From Modicisalibacter luteus DSM 23508 (lineage in GTDB: Bacteria > Pseudomonadota > Gammaproteobacteria > Pseudomonadales > Halomonadaceae): DNA of 64,000 bases. Under the pieces are notes generated by a model. The model did no database searches and was not told the DNA's origin. It was given only the letters and a program-made list of their open reading frames with translations. Both the position numbers and the translations under genes were made by a program. Where the stretch lies: assembly GCF_000378505.1 (NCBI RefSeq), contig NZ_KB899992.1:1-64000 (forward strand). Reading direction: 5' to 3'. Below are positions 37,593-47,454 of the stretch, piece by piece (positions within the stretch are counted from its first letter, which is position 1; each line of letters begins with the position of its first letter).

Positions 37593-38717
37593 TTATGCTG
37601 GGCGGTACTGCTTCATGAAACGGTGATCAAGGCGGCGCTTGGCGATCAGGGCCAGGCGGCCTGCCCACCAGAAGCGACCCCGCATGGCCAGACCGCGGCC
37701 GTCGCCCAAGTTGAGAATCGACAGTGCATGGTGCTGGGGCTGGAATGGCTCGAGCGGTGCATCCTGCAGGCGTGCCAACAAGTTATTGAGCAGCACCGGG
37801 GCTTGGCGTACACCAAAGACACCCAGTTTGGGATAGGGCGATTTCTTTAGCCAGGCACAATCGCCCACGGCAAAAACCCGGTCATCGTACGGAGTGTGCA
37901 GCTCAGGGGTAATTGCCAGACCATGGTGTGGGTGATGCTCGAGGCCCAACTCACCGATTAGTGTTGGCGCGGACAGGCCGGTAGCGACGATGACTTGGTC
38001 GACAGGCAAGTGCGTTCCGTCATCGAGCCGAAGCTTGCCTTGTCGGTAGGCCAGCGCGTTGACAGGAAGCTCCAGCTTTAGACCGCGACGTATCAAGCGC
38101 CTCGTTATCCAGCGACTGGCGCCCAGCGGTGCTTGGGGCAGTACTCGCCTGTCGGCGCTGACAAGGCTGATATCGAATGTCCGGCCGTAGCGTTCGCTGA
38201 GCCCGAGCAGGTTGCAGGCCAGTTCGACCCCAGTGGGGCCGCCGCCGAGTATGGCCAGTCGAGGTAAGGACGCAGAGTCGGCGAGGTAGGACTCCAGCCG
38301 CTGCCTCAGTTGCCACAGTGTCTCGATAGGCTTTGCCTGCCAGACGCCCGAGGCCTCTTCGAGCCCCGCAATCGGCGGCATGTCCACGCGGCTACCCAGG
38401 TTGAGCGATACCAGATCGTAGGGCAGCCGTTCGCCGCTAGCCAGTTGCAGGTATTGCTCGACACGGTCGATGGCAATGACTCGGTCCTTCACGAAGCGTC
38501 CACCTGCGCCTTCGATCAAAGGCTGGGGATCAAGGCGGTCTTCTCTGTCAGGATAATCCCCTCCCAGCATGCCGGTGGCCATGCCGGAGTACCAAAAGTC
38601 GCCTGGCGAGATTAGGGTGACATTGGCGCCTGCCTCTTTCAGAACGTCGGCATTGGCGGCGACATGCAGGTGACTATGGCCGGCGCCGACCAGTACGAGA
38701 TTGACGATATAGGCCAT
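37593..38717 (-). CDS. FAD-dependent pyridine nucleotide-disulfide oxidoreductase (NDH-2-like)
   Basis: 374 residues from ATG 38717. The FAD-binding start is NLVLVGAGHSHLHV, the NAD motif is LAILGGGPTGVELACNLLG near residue 152, and the FAD-ribityl Asp lies in DDRVFAVGDCAWL. This matches the group of NDH-2/sulfide-quinone-like flavoproteins that also occurs fused to SelD elsewhere (TIGR03169-like). No selD gene is nearby. The start lacks a good ribosome site, and an ATG at 38756 would add 13 residues. Confidence 0.82.
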   Translation of the reverse strand: MAYIVNLVLVGAGHSHLHVAANADVLKEAGANVTLISPGDFWYSGMATGMLGGDYPDREDRLDPQPLIEGAGGRFVKDRVIAIDRVEQYLQLASGERLPYDLVSLNLGSRVDMPPIAGLEEASGVWQAKPIETLWQLRQRLESYLADSASLPRLAILGGGPTGVELACNLLGLSERYGRTFDISLVSADRRVLPQAPLGASRWITRRLIRRGLKLELPVNALAYRQGKLRLDDGTHLPVDQVIVATGLSAPTLIGELGLEHHPHHGLAITPELHTPYDDRVFAVGDCAWLKKSPYPKLGVFGVRQAPVLLNNLLARLQDAPLEPFQPQHHALSILNLGDGRGLAMRGRFWWAGRLALIAKRRLDHRFMKQYRPA

Positions 38718-38901
38718 CCTTACGGTTACGTTGACAGCGGTTCGATAGTCTAGCATGGGGCTGACTTCTCGCGACCGACCTCTCGCGTCTGTCGCGACTA
38801 TGCTGAAACGATATGGGCCAAGGTGCTTGCCGACCCGAAGAGCGGAGACTCCGGCCGGAGGGGCGGCACGCCTACAGCAAGCAACTCAAGGAGCTTTGAA
38901 C

Positions 38902-39717
38902 ATGGCGCGTACCGATATTTTGCCGAGTTTGGGATTGGGAACCTTTCGCCTGAAGGGCCAGGAGGCGTTCGACTCGGTAACGTCGGCGCTGAAACTGGGC
39001 TATCGTCTCATCGATACTGCCCAGATGTATGGCAACGAAGAAGACGTAGGAAGAGCCATTCGCGAGAGCGGTATTCCGCGCGATGAAATATTCATCACTA
39101 CCAAGGTGTGGTGGGACCGCCTACGGCACGATGACCTGATTGCCTCGCTCGAGGAGAGCAATCGCAAGCTCGGCGTCGAGCAGGTCGATCTGGCCTTGAT
39201 TCATTGGCCTTCGCCTAATGACGAGGTACCCATTGCGGAGTATATCGGGGCCTTGAACGAGGCGAGGGGCAGGGGACTGGCCACGCGTATCGGGGTATCG
39301 AACTTCACTGTCGCACAGATCGATGAGGCGTTGGCAGCCCCTGGAGGCGACCAGATCGTGACCAATCAAGTCGAGGTGCACCCTTTTCTGGCCAATCGCC
39401 GTGTCGTGGATCACTGCCAGAGGCAAGGGATGGTAGTGACAGGCTACATGCCACTGGCCGTTGGGAAGGTCATGGACGAGCCCGTTCTCAAGGAGATCGC
39501 CGCCGATCATGATGCTACGCCGGCCCAGGTCGCGCTGGCCTGGGTGGCGTCGCGTGATATCGTGGTCATTCCCTCTTCCACCAAGCCGAGTCACCAGGAA
39601 GCCAACCTCAAGGCGCTAAACATCGAACTGAGTGCCGACGAGATCCAGCGTATTGACAAGCTCGACGCTGGCGAACGGATCGCCAACCCCGATTTTGCGC
39701 CGGAATGGGATGCCTAG
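38902..39717 (+). CDS. dkgB: Aldo/keto reductase (2,5-diketo-D-gluconate reductase B-like)
   Basis: 271 residues, TIM-barrel NADPH reductase. The catalytic tetrad is visible: Asp and Tyr in DTAQMYGNE, Lys in TTKVWWD and His in LIHWPSP. NADPH-binding marks are SSTKPSHQEANL near the C terminus. It resembles E. coli DkgB, which reduces 2,5-diketogluconate and methylglyoxal. ATG 38902 has AAGGAG eight bases upstream. Substrate range is inferred from family. Confidence 0.9.
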   Translation: MARTDILPSLGLGTFRLKGQEAFDSVTSALKLGYRLIDTAQMYGNEEDVGRAIRESGIPRDEIFITTKVWWDRLRHDDLIASLEESNRKLGVEQVDLALIHWPSPNDEVPIAEYIGALNEARGRGLATRIGVSNFTVAQIDEALAAPGGDQIVTNQVEVHPFLANRRVVDHCQRQGMVVTGYMPLAVGKVMDEPVLKEIAADHDATPAQVALAWVASRDIVVIPSSTKPSHQEANLKALNIELSADEIQRIDKLDAGERIANPDFAPEWDA

Positions 39718-39740
39718 ACGGCCAACCAGCATCAGAACTT

Positions 39741-39770
39741 GCGAGGCTGCTCGTTATTGGGCGGCCTCGC
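39741..39770. terminator. Hairpin between convergent genes
   Basis: A 10-bp stem GCGAGGCTGC / GCGGCCTCGC (one G-T pair) with a ten-base loop lies in the 61-bp gap between two convergent genes. No T-tract on either side, so bidirectional termination is only likely from position. Confidence 0.4.
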
Positions 39771-39778
39771 TGGGGCTA

Positions 39779-40567
39779 TCAGTCGAAGATGGGGTTGAGT
39801 ATCGCCTGTGGAAAATGGCGGCGCAGCATGCGGTTCTGAAAGCCATCGGTGAAGCAGCTGTTTATGATCACGATGAAACGTTCGAAGGGGACCCCGGGCG
39901 TAGCAGGGCTCAACGTATCGGCACCGTGGAATACCTTGTCGTCACGCAGATGCAGAATCTCGCCGGGTGACATCTCGCAAGCGGCGAGCGGCTGGGTGCC
40001 TTGCTTGTCTCGATAAACATGGTTCGTTCCGCCACTGATATTCTCGCGGTTCAGCACCAGGATGCTCAGATATTTGCAGCCATCGGCATGGATGCCCTGG
40101 CCCTGCAGCGGGTCCTGGGCGGCCCAGCCTCGGATGCCGCTGATCTGAACGAGAATCGGTTCCCGCGTGCCGATCCCCCACAGGTGTGCCCAGGCACGGA
40201 CGAAAGCCTTGAAATCGCTGCGTTCGACAAGGGTCGATTCCAGCGGTGAATACCAGCGTAGTTTGTCGGCCATGCTCTGCGCGTCGTTGAAGCGACCTCC
40301 CTGCGCCATGGGACACGTGCCGAGGGGTTCGACATGACCCGTGTCGTTAAGATGTAACCAGCTCATGCGCTTCCAGCGTGCATTGACATAGGGGTCGCGG
40401 GGAACCCGAGGAAGAAACGCTCTCCAGGCCGCAATATCGATGCGATCACCGATATGGGTCCGGCTCCAATGTTGTTGTTGGATATCGTCCCTGACACCGG
40501 AATTCCAATACCCCCGGTTAACGTCGAAGATAGGTTTTGCCGTTACTGCCAAGTTGTCGAGCGCCAT
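39779..40567 (-). CDS. 2-oxoglutarate/Fe(II) dioxygenase family protein
   Basis: 262 residues. It resembles the family of amino-acid hydroxylases represented by L-isoleucine dioxygenase and BsmA (PF10014-like). A double-stranded beta-helix core carries GIHADGCKYLSILVLNREN with the His-x-Asp metal ligands, and HGADTL with the second His. The family oxidises free amino acids or acts in stress or biofilm functions. ATG 40567 is the only good start. Upstream are two 12-bp direct repeats. Substrate not predictable. Confidence 0.8.
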   Translation of the reverse strand: MALDNLAVTAKPIFDVNRGYWNSGVRDDIQQQHWSRTHIGDRIDIAAWRAFLPRVPRDPYVNARWKRMSWLHLNDTGHVEPLGTCPMAQGGRFNDAQSMADKLRWYSPLESTLVERSDFKAFVRAWAHLWGIGTREPILVQISGIRGWAAQDPLQGQGIHADGCKYLSILVLNRENISGGTNHVYRDKQGTQPLAACEMSPGEILHLRDDKVFHGADTLSPATPGVPFERFIVIINSCFTDGFQNRMLRRHFPQAILNPIFD

Positions 40568-40669
40568 GTTGTGATCCTCGTCCTGCGGTATCTTTCCGGG
40601 TACCGCTTGGGTTTGCAGACGTGGTATAGATGAAGGTTTATTGATATATGAAACAATCAGGCGTCATGA

Positions 40670-40699
40670 TTATTCATGGCGTTATTTTTATTCATGGCG
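40670..40699. repeat. Tandem 12-bp direct repeats upstream of the dioxygenase
   Basis: TTATTCATGGCG occurs at 40670-40681 and 40688-40699, 18 bp apart, about 105 bp upstream of the minus-strand dioxygenase start. The 379-bp gap 40568-40946 has no credible gene otherwise. The repeats may be binding sites for a regulator. Confidence 0.5.
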
Positions 40700-40946
40700 A
40701 ATAAGGAAATCTTGCTCATTTGCCTAGCGCCTCGATCAAGGTCGTCTCTCGTGCTGTGAGTTGAAAGGCACAGGAAATGGGTAAGGCAACCTGGCGAGAA
40801 ACAATCAGGCGTTGGACTGACCAGGGGTGCAGCGTATGGATGACTCGGATGGTGCAGGCTTCAGGTATAGCATACGAAAAGCTGGCTGGCGCCATGCTCG
40901 ACGTGCTGAGGAGTCCTGTAACAAGACTGCCAGGCAGGGCCAGCGC

Positions 40947-42860
40947 ATGAGGAAAGGACGTCACTTCGGGCAGTCTCCGTGGTTGACGCTGGGTTTGCTT
41001 GGCGTGGCGCTGTTGTGCCTGGGCCTGTTGCTGTGGCCAGGTGTTGGTGTCGCCTGGGCGCGTGAACTGGCGCTCGTCGCTTCGCTGGCTATCCTGGCTG
41101 TCGCGTATCGACTGGCACGAAATACCGACTTGGCTGCAATTCAGGACCTCCGCCAAGCTCAGCAACGCTACAGCGAGAGCGAGCAGCGCTTTCGCTATCT
41201 TCTCGAGAGCCTGCCCAAGGTTGCCGTGCAGGGTTACGATAGCCAGCGTAAGGTCATCTATTGGAACGAGGCCAGTGCGCGCCTTTACGGTTACCGCAGC
41301 GATGAGGCGATCGGCCGGCATCTCGAAGATCTGCTCATCCCGGCAGCGATGCGTAATGAAATGATTGCCGCACATCTTGCCTGGGTAGAGCAGGGCCTGG
41401 AGATTGAGGCCGGCGAGCTTGAATTGCTCCACAAGTCAGGGGCGACGGTGAGCGTCTTCTCGCACCATGTCATGCTTGGCGAGCACACCGATAACCCGCT
41501 GATGTTCTGCGTCGATGTTGATCTGTCCGAGGAAAAGCAGGCACGACGCGACCTGGAGTTTCTGACGCGCTTCGATGCGCTGACCCATTTGCCAAACCGA
41601 CAGCATTTCGAAGCCGAACTGAGCGAGTGCCTGACCGCAAGCAGGTACCATGGTGAGCATGTGGCACTGGTGTTCATCGATATCGATCGTTTCGCTGAAA
41701 TCAACGATGCGCAAGGCTTCGACAAGGGGGATGCCCTACTGCGGATGATGGCACGTCGCCTCCAGCATCGTCAGCACAATGCCGCCTTGGTGTCCCGCTT
41801 TGGCAGCGACGAGTTTGTCATGGCCTTCCCTCGCCTGGGCCTGGACAGCGATGCCCTGGTACGGGTGGAACAGCTGTTAAAAGATGTGCAATACCCTTTT
41901 GTCCTCGAGGGGCAGGAAGTACATGTGACGGCCAGCGTTGGGGTGAGTCTGTTTCCAGGCAACGGGCGGACGGCGCACGAGTTGATCCGCAATGCGGAAG
42001 TGGCCAAGAACCGCGCCAAGCAGAACGGACGCAATGGCTATTGCTTCTTCAGTCAGCAGTTGCACGACGATCTGCTGCGGCGCCACCGGCTGGCCGAGCG
42101 TCTGCGCGGTGCGCTCCGCAATGATGAGTTTGTTCTGCATTATCAACCTCAGGTGGCGGCTCACAACGCTCGAATCGAGAGCTTCGAAGCCCTGCTGCGC
42201 TGGTATCCCAGTCAGGGAGACCCGATCTCACCGGCCGAATTCATTCCAGTCGCCGAGCAATCGAATCTTATCCATCGGCTGGGCGACTGGGTCATTCACG
42301 AAGTATGCCGGCAGCAGGCCGAATGGAGAGACCGCGGGTTGGGTGGGCGACGCATCGACATCAACCTGTCAGGTAAGCAGATCACCCAGCTGGGCGTCTT
42401 CAGGCACATTGAGGAGTGCATGATGGAGCATGACCTGACGACCCGGGACATTGGCATTGAACTTACCGAGAACGTCCTCATTCAGGCTGATTCCAAAGTG
42501 CTCGAGCACCTGCGCCGGCTGTACCATGAGGGAATGAAAATTGCTATCGACGACTTCGGTACCGGCTACTCCTCCTTGAGCTATCTGAAGACTTTTCCGA
42601 TCACGTCGATAAAAATCGATAGTACTTTCGTGCGCGATGCCCCCACGGATCCCAGTGACCGGGCGATCATGGAGGCCACCGTCTTCATTGGCCACCGATT
42701 GGGGCTGGAAGTCGTTGCCGAGGGCGTGGAGAACCGGGCGCAGCTCGAGCTGGTCAGGGAGATAGGCTGCGACCTGGTACAGGGCTACCATTTCTTCAAG
42801 CCTATGGCAGCAGACGAGGTTGCTGGCCTGCTCAGGAGCCATGTGGATGCCGGCAGGTAG
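40947..42860 (+). CDS. Membrane-bound PAS-GGDEF-EAL protein
   Basis: 637 residues from ATG 40947; in-frame starts back to 40827 would add up to 40 residues. Two membrane helices (WLTLGLLGVALLCLGLLLW, ELALVASLAILAVAYRLA) lead to a PAS domain (FRYLLESLPKVAVQGYD), a GGDEF domain whose signature reads RFGSDEF, and an EAL domain. The EAL domain keeps EALLRW, ELTEN, DDFGTGYSS and VAEGVE, so c-di-GMP hydrolysis is likely. The Gly to Ser change in the GGDEF motif may weaken cyclase activity or leave a GTP-sensing role. Confidence 0.9.
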   Translation: MRKGRHFGQSPWLTLGLLGVALLCLGLLLWPGVGVAWARELALVASLAILAVAYRLARNTDLAAIQDLRQAQQRYSESEQRFRYLLESLPKVAVQGYDSQRKVIYWNEASARLYGYRSDEAIGRHLEDLLIPAAMRNEMIAAHLAWVEQGLEIEAGELELLHKSGATVSVFSHHVMLGEHTDNPLMFCVDVDLSEEKQARRDLEFLTRFDALTHLPNRQHFEAELSECLTASRYHGEHVALVFIDIDRFAEINDAQGFDKGDALLRMMARRLQHRQHNAALVSRFGSDEFVMAFPRLGLDSDALVRVEQLLKDVQYPFVLEGQEVHVTASVGVSLFPGNGRTAHELIRNAEVAKNRAKQNGRNGYCFFSQQLHDDLLRRHRLAERLRGALRNDEFVLHYQPQVAAHNARIESFEALLRWYPSQGDPISPAEFIPVAEQSNLIHRLGDWVIHEVCRQQAEWRDRGLGGRRIDINLSGKQITQLGVFRHIEECMMEHDLTTRDIGIELTENVLIQADSKVLEHLRRLYHEGMKIAIDDFGTGYSSLSYLKTFPITSIKIDSTFVRDAPTDPSDRAIMEATVFIGHRLGLEVVAEGVENRAQLELVREIGCDLVQGYHFFKPMAADEVAGLLRSHVDAGR

Positions 42861-43108
42861 TCGGCGAGCTTACGGTACATCAGCGTAGCGTCTAACGGCA
42901 TGGCCCAGGCCCGACGCGCTGCAAAGCGACCTGTTCAGCCGTCAGGCGCGGCAGGGTGGTCACGATTCATCTCGAGCCTGACCAGGTAGGAAGCTATAGA
43001 GGGCCGGGCCCAACGTTCCTCCCACAACGCGTTAAGTATTCGGTATCCTTGCCGGTTTGATCCCCTATCCTGTGCCATGCAGTAAGACGAACCGGTCTTG
43101 GAGATAGC

Positions 43109-44467
43109 TTGAACGCATCCCGCTCATCCCTGAAGCGCCAGCTCTGGCAACAGACCTGGCCAATGGCGCTTGGCGTGCTTTCCCTACTGGGATTTCAGCT
43201 CGTCGATAGCGCCTTTATTGCCCGGCTGGGTACCGCCCCTCTGGCGGCTCAATCGTTTACCTTTCCAATGTCTTTTTTGATCATCGGCGTGCAGGTCGGC
43301 ATCGGTATTGCCATCGCTGCGCTGATCGCCCGCGCGTTGGGAGCGGGAGAGGAGGCAAGGGCGCGTCGCCTGGGCAGCCTGGTGATGATTGGTGGGAGCT
43401 TGCTGATTGCCGGGCTGTGTATCGCTCTATGGCTATGGCAAACGCCCATCTTTCGCCAATTGGGTGCGGACGATGCCATCCTGCCGCTGATTCGCCGCTA
43501 CTGGGGTCCCCAGTTGTTGGCCTCGTGGGTCGGGGCCGTACTCTATTTTGGCTACAGTCTGTTCAGGGCGCATGGCGATACCCGCCTACCGGGCAAGATG
43601 ATGGTACTGACCAGCTTGATCAACTTGGCGCTCGATCCGCTGTTGATCTTTGGCATCGGCGACTGGGCAGGGCTGGGCCTGCCCGGAGCTGCCTGGGCCA
43701 CTACGCTGGCGTTTGCGACAGGGTTGGGAGTCCTGGCCTGGCGCCTGCGGCAGACCGACTGGTTGTCGACGCAAGGCTTGATCGAAGAGGCTCGGACCTC
43801 GACCCGGCCCTTCATGGGCATTGCGGGGCCGGCCATGATCAGCCAATTGATGCCTCCGCTGGCCGCCATGCTGGCCACGGCTATTGTTGCCGACCTGGGA
43901 GAAACTGCCGTGGCCGCCTGGGGATTGGCCAGCAGGCTTGAGACTGTCTCTTTAATGGTGGTGCTGGCACTGACCATGTCGTTACCGCCGTGGCTGGCAC
44001 GTTGTTATGGCGGCGGCGACTGGAGACAAATTCGCCGTCTCATGACCTTGGCGATGAAGGTGGTGGTCGTTTGGCAGTTGGGGCTCGGCGTGGCGCTGGC
44101 ACTATTGGCGCCGTGGATTGCCAGCTTGCTGGCAGGCAATCCTGACGTACGCACCGAACTGGCAGTCCTGATTCGCGGATTACTGCCCAGCTATGCCCTG
44201 CTGGGCATTTGCATGCTCGTGGTTTCCGCCTCCAATGCCCTGGGATGGCCGTTGCGTGCCATGGTCATGTCCTGTGTGCGGCTGTTCGCTTGTTACCTCC
44301 CGTGTTTGTGGCTGGGAGCGCAATGGGGTGGTGTTCCCGGTATCGCCATCGGCGCGGCAATTGGTAATGCTCTGGCGGGCATCGTGGCTTGGGGGGGGTA
44401 TCGTCGCTCCATAGGGAATGCAGGAAGGGTAGAGAAATCCTCTGAAAAACCAATCATGCGTATATAA
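43109..44467 (+). CDS. MATE family efflux transporter
   Basis: 452 residues with twelve hydrophobic helices in two homologous halves. Each half begins with the MATE-type pattern (WPMALGVLSLLGFQLVDSAFIARLGTAPLAA and GIAGPAMISQLMPPLAAMLATAIVADLGETAVAAWG). Family members expel cationic drugs or metabolites in exchange for sodium or protons. The start is TTG 43109 with GGAG six bases before it; there is no in-frame ATG near. Substrate unknown. The 248-bp gap before it (42861-43108) shows nothing notable. Confidence 0.9.
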   Translation: MNASRSSLKRQLWQQTWPMALGVLSLLGFQLVDSAFIARLGTAPLAAQSFTFPMSFLIIGVQVGIGIAIAALIARALGAGEEARARRLGSLVMIGGSLLIAGLCIALWLWQTPIFRQLGADDAILPLIRRYWGPQLLASWVGAVLYFGYSLFRAHGDTRLPGKMMVLTSLINLALDPLLIFGIGDWAGLGLPGAAWATTLAFATGLGVLAWRLRQTDWLSTQGLIEEARTSTRPFMGIAGPAMISQLMPPLAAMLATAIVADLGETAVAAWGLASRLETVSLMVVLALTMSLPPWLARCYGGGDWRQIRRLMTLAMKVVVVWQLGLGVALALLAPWIASLLAGNPDVRTELAVLIRGLLPSYALLGICMLVVSASNALGWPLRAMVMSCVRLFACYLPCLWLGAQWGGVPGIAIGAAIGNALAGIVAWGGYRRSIGNAGRVEKSSEKPIMRI

Positions 44468-44623
44468 ATATTTTGATTATGGCATTAATTAAAGGTTATC
44501 TATTATATATATCGAATGATTTTAGAGTAATTATCTAGCAGGACGCGTTTAGACTCGTTTCCCATTGGTGACCAACACCAGACTCGAACGACCAACAGCA
44601 ATAAATCGCCGAGGGAGACGACA

Positions 44624-45883
44624 ATGAAAATTTTGGTATTGGGAAGTGGCGTTGTGGGCGTAGCCAGCGCCTACTATCTGGCCCGGCAGGGCCATGAGGT
44701 TACGGTAGTGGATCGCCAGCCATCGCCAGCGATGGAAACCAGCTACGGCAATGCTGGCCAAGTCTCCTTTGGCTTCTCGTCGCCTTGGGCAGCGCCAGGT
44801 ATCCCTCAGAAGGCGGTGAAATGGATGTTTCAGGAGCATGCGCCGCTCAAGATCCAACCGCGCCTGGATCCGACGATGGCGCGCTTCATGATGCAGATGT
44901 TCAACAATTGCACTGCCGAGCGTTACGCTATCAATAAAGAGCGCATGGTTCGGGTTGCCGAGTACAGCCGTGCCTGTATCAACGCTCTACGCGACGAGAC
45001 CGGTATCCGCTACGAGGATCGGCAGCGCGGCCTGCTACAGCTTTTCCGCTACGACAGCCAAGTCGAGGCTGTGGGAAAGGACATGAAGGTACTCGAACAG
45101 TGCGGCGTACGTCACCACCTGCTTAACACTGACGAGATCCAGCAGGTCGAGCCGGCGTTGGCGCGTGTGCCAGGCAAGTTTGTCGGCGGGCTGCATCTCC
45201 CCGATGACCAGACTGGCGACTGCCACCTATTCACCAATCGCCTGGCTGATTACTGTCGCGAGCAGTTGGGTGTCGAGTTCCGTTTCAATACCGCCATTCA
45301 GCGTATTCGTCGCCAGGGTGATCGCATCGAAGGGGTAATGACCTCGGCCGGAGAAATGACCGCCGACGCTTATGTGGTCTGTCTGGGCAGCTATTCACCT
45401 TCCCTGGTCAAGGATCTCGACCTGCATCTGCCGATCTACCCGGTTAAGGGCTACAGCTTGACGGTTCCAGTGATCGATGACGGTGGGGCGCCGCAGTCGA
45501 CGGTGATGGATGAGACCTTTAAGGTGGCCATCTCGCGCTTCGACAACCGCATCCGTGTGGGGGGTACCGCCGAATTGGCGTCCTACGATTTGAGTCTGCT
45601 CGAAAAACGTCGGGCTACCATCAGCATGGTAGTACGCGACGTGTTCCCCGAGGGAGGCGATGTAGCACAGGCTGAATTCTGGACCGGCCTGCGCCCGATG
45701 ACCCCTGACTCCACGCCAATTATCGGTGGGACCAAATATTCCAACCTATGGCTCAACACCGGTCACGGCACCTTGGGCTGGACGATGAGTTGCGGTAGCG
45801 GTCAACTACTTGCCGACCTGGTCGCCGGGCATCAGCCGGCTATCGATCCCGATGGCCTGGATATCCGCCGCTATGCTGCGTGA
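44624..45883 (+). CDS. dadA: D-amino acid dehydrogenase, small subunit
   Basis: 419 residues, FAD flavoprotein bound to the inner membrane that deaminates D-alanine and other D-amino acids to keto acids. [33 protein letters not shown] is the FAD motif; [27 protein letters not shown] and [16 protein letters not shown] are characteristic. ATG 44624 with GAGGGAG upstream. No alanine racemase gene follows. The AT-rich gap before it (44468-44623) probably holds its promoter. Confidence 0.95.
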   Translation: MKILVLGSGVVGVASAYYLARQGHEVTVVDRQPSPAMETSYGNAGQVSFGFSSPWAAPGIPQKAVKWMFQEHAPLKIQPRLDPTMARFMMQMFNNCTAERYAINKERMVRVAEYSRACINALRDETGIRYEDRQRGLLQLFRYDSQVEAVGKDMKVLEQCGVRHHLLNTDEIQQVEPALARVPGKFVGGLHLPDDQTGDCHLFTNRLADYCREQLGVEFRFNTAIQRIRRQGDRIEGVMTSAGEMTADAYVVCLGSYSPSLVKDLDLHLPIYPVKGYSLTVPVIDDGGAPQSTVMDETFKVAISRFDNRIRVGGTAELASYDLSLLEKRRATISMVVRDVFPEGGDVAQAEFWTGLRPMTPDSTPIIGGTKYSNLWLNTGHGTLGWTMSCGSGQLLADLVAGHQPAIDPDGLDIRRYAA

Positions 45884-45912
45884 TTGGTACCAGTGACGTA
45901 AGGTGGCTCGCC

Positions 45913-45948
45913 AGCACAGGCTGACAACAGCCTGTGCTGTATTGTTTG
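45913..45948 (+). terminator. Terminator after dadA
   Basis: Stem AGCACAGGCTG / CAGCCTGTGCT (11 bp, perfect) with an ACAA loop, then GTATTGTTTG. It lies between dadA and the convergent terC gene. Confidence 0.8.
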
Positions 45949-45960
45949 CGAGACGGTTTG

Positions 45961-46956
45961 TCAGTGCTCGCTGGGGCGGGCCATATGTGTCCTGAGCAGG
46001 CTGGCTACCGTGGTGACTACCAGCGTTCCGATTATGATCGTCATCGATAGCCAGATAGGAATCTCCGGCGTCCAGTGGATCGGTTCACCGCCATGGATAA
46101 AGGCAAGATTGTTGGTGTGCAACGCCTCTAGGATCAGCTTGACCCCGATGAACCCGAGGATGACCGAGAGCCCGAGCCCAAGGTAGACCAGCCTATCCAA
46201 CAACCCGCCTAACAGAAAATAGAGCTGTAACAGGCCGAGCAGTGCAAAGGCATTGGTCGTGAAGACGATATAGGGTTCCTTTGTCAGGCCGTAGATGGCA
46301 GGAATCGAGTCCAGTGCGAACAGCAGGTCAGTGAATCCCAAGGCAAGGATAACGAAGAATAGCGGTGTGGCCAGTCGCTTGGCGTCGATGCGAGCAAACA
46401 GCCGGTTGCCATGATAATCCGGGGTGGCCGGAAACCAGCGATGCGCCCAGCGCTCTATGCGTGTCGGCTGGTTGGGTTCGTCAGTATCATGCTTGCCGCG
46501 AAAGTGGTCTCTTGCCAAGTGAACGGCGGTATATATCAGAAAGGCGCCGAACACGTAGAAGACCCAACTGAACTGGGCGATAGCGGCAGCCCCCAAGGCG
46601 ATGAAGATACCACGCATGACCAGGGCAATAGCGATACCGATCAGCAGCACCTTTTGCTGGTAGATCCGCGGCACCGCGAAGCGGGCCATGATGATCACGA
46701 ACACGAATAGGTTGTCGACCGACAAACTCTTTTCGGTGATGAAGCCCGCGAAGTACTCAGAGCCGTACTGGGGCCCCCATACTAGCCACAGCCCCAGCCC
46801 GAATAACATGGCGAGCGTGATGAAGAACACGGACCAGCCGGCCGCTTCCTTCATTGTGGGCTCGTGAGGCTTGCGAGCGTGAAAGGCGAAATCAAACAGA
46901 AACAGGGCAACAATGGCGGCGATAGTCGCCAGCCACACCCAGGTAGGAACGCTCAT
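45961..46956 (-). CDS. TerC/Alx family membrane protein, probable manganese exporter
   Basis: 331 residues, eight or nine membrane helices. The TerC marks are EKSLSVDNLFVFVIIMARFAVP and the later LGFTDLLFALDSIPAIYGLT, with Asp residues inside membrane helices that build the metal site. Alx and related proteins export Mn2+. The leader RNA upstream contains a yybP-ykoY-type riboswitch at 46986-47105, which supports the manganese role. The ribosome site is CGGAGAG. The product is longer than plasmid TerC and matches the Alx subgroup. Confidence 0.93.
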   Translation of the reverse strand: MSVPTWVWLATIAAIVALFLFDFAFHARKPHEPTMKEAAGWSVFFITLAMLFGLGLWLVWGPQYGSEYFAGFITEKSLSVDNLFVFVIIMARFAVPRIYQQKVLLIGIAIALVMRGIFIALGAAAIAQFSWVFYVFGAFLIYTAVHLARDHFRGKHDTDEPNQPTRIERWAHRWFPATPDYHGNRLFARIDAKRLATPLFFVILALGFTDLLFALDSIPAIYGLTKEPYIVFTTNAFALLGLLQLYFLLGGLLDRLVYLGLGLSVILGFIGVKLILEALHTNNLAFIHGGEPIHWTPEIPIWLSMTIIIGTLVVTTVASLLRTHMARPSEH

Positions 46957-46985
46957 AGGGAGTCTCTCCGGTAGACAAGATGTTA

Positions 46986-47105
46986 CCGAAAGTCTCTTCC
47001 GTATCGGCGAACGATACTGCTACCCCCGGGACTTTTGTCCGTGCTGACGATGGTAGCGTTGGCTGGGCATGCGTGACGCTCCAACCAAGGAATACTCCCT
47101 TTCAA
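46986..47105 (-). promoter_or_regulatory. yybP-ykoY (manganese) riboswitch upstream of terC
   Basis: Read on the minus strand, the leader folds as this class does. P1 is GAAAG (5' end, running into GGGAGTA) with CTTTC (3' end). P2 is GTTGG / CCAAC. P3 has GCTAC / GTAGC, then the conserved ATCGTCAGCAC loop, an inner stem GGAC-AAAA-GTCC and the CGG that closes the metal site. P4 is GTATCG / CGATAC. The order and loops match the class I recall from the Lactococcus structure (GGGGAGUAG, GUCGUCA, ACCGG). It ends 29 bp before terC, whose families are classic targets. Confidence 0.85.
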
Positions 47106-47454
47106 GTCGCTGCATTGTGCATGGAGAAAGTCTGCTGCGCAATGAGGCCGCTCGCTTCATACATCTTCCCTGATGAACATGACGGTAATGTCTTACATCA
47201 ATAGTTAACCTAGGTGGGCTTACAAAACCGTAAGGTGTGCGATATTGGCTTCGTTGAGCCGGGATGGCTCACTAGGGATCACGAGTAGGGATGCTCGCCC
47301 AAGGATGGGATTTACGTTAGGTTCCGCTTTACCTTTCCTGCGTTGTATCCTTTCGCTGAGCGTGATGTCGTCTGGCCGCGTCTCAGTAGAAGTGGCATAT
47401 CCATTCAATGCGTGCCTATGCTGTGACTTCATGGCTCGTTCCGGGAGTGGCTGG

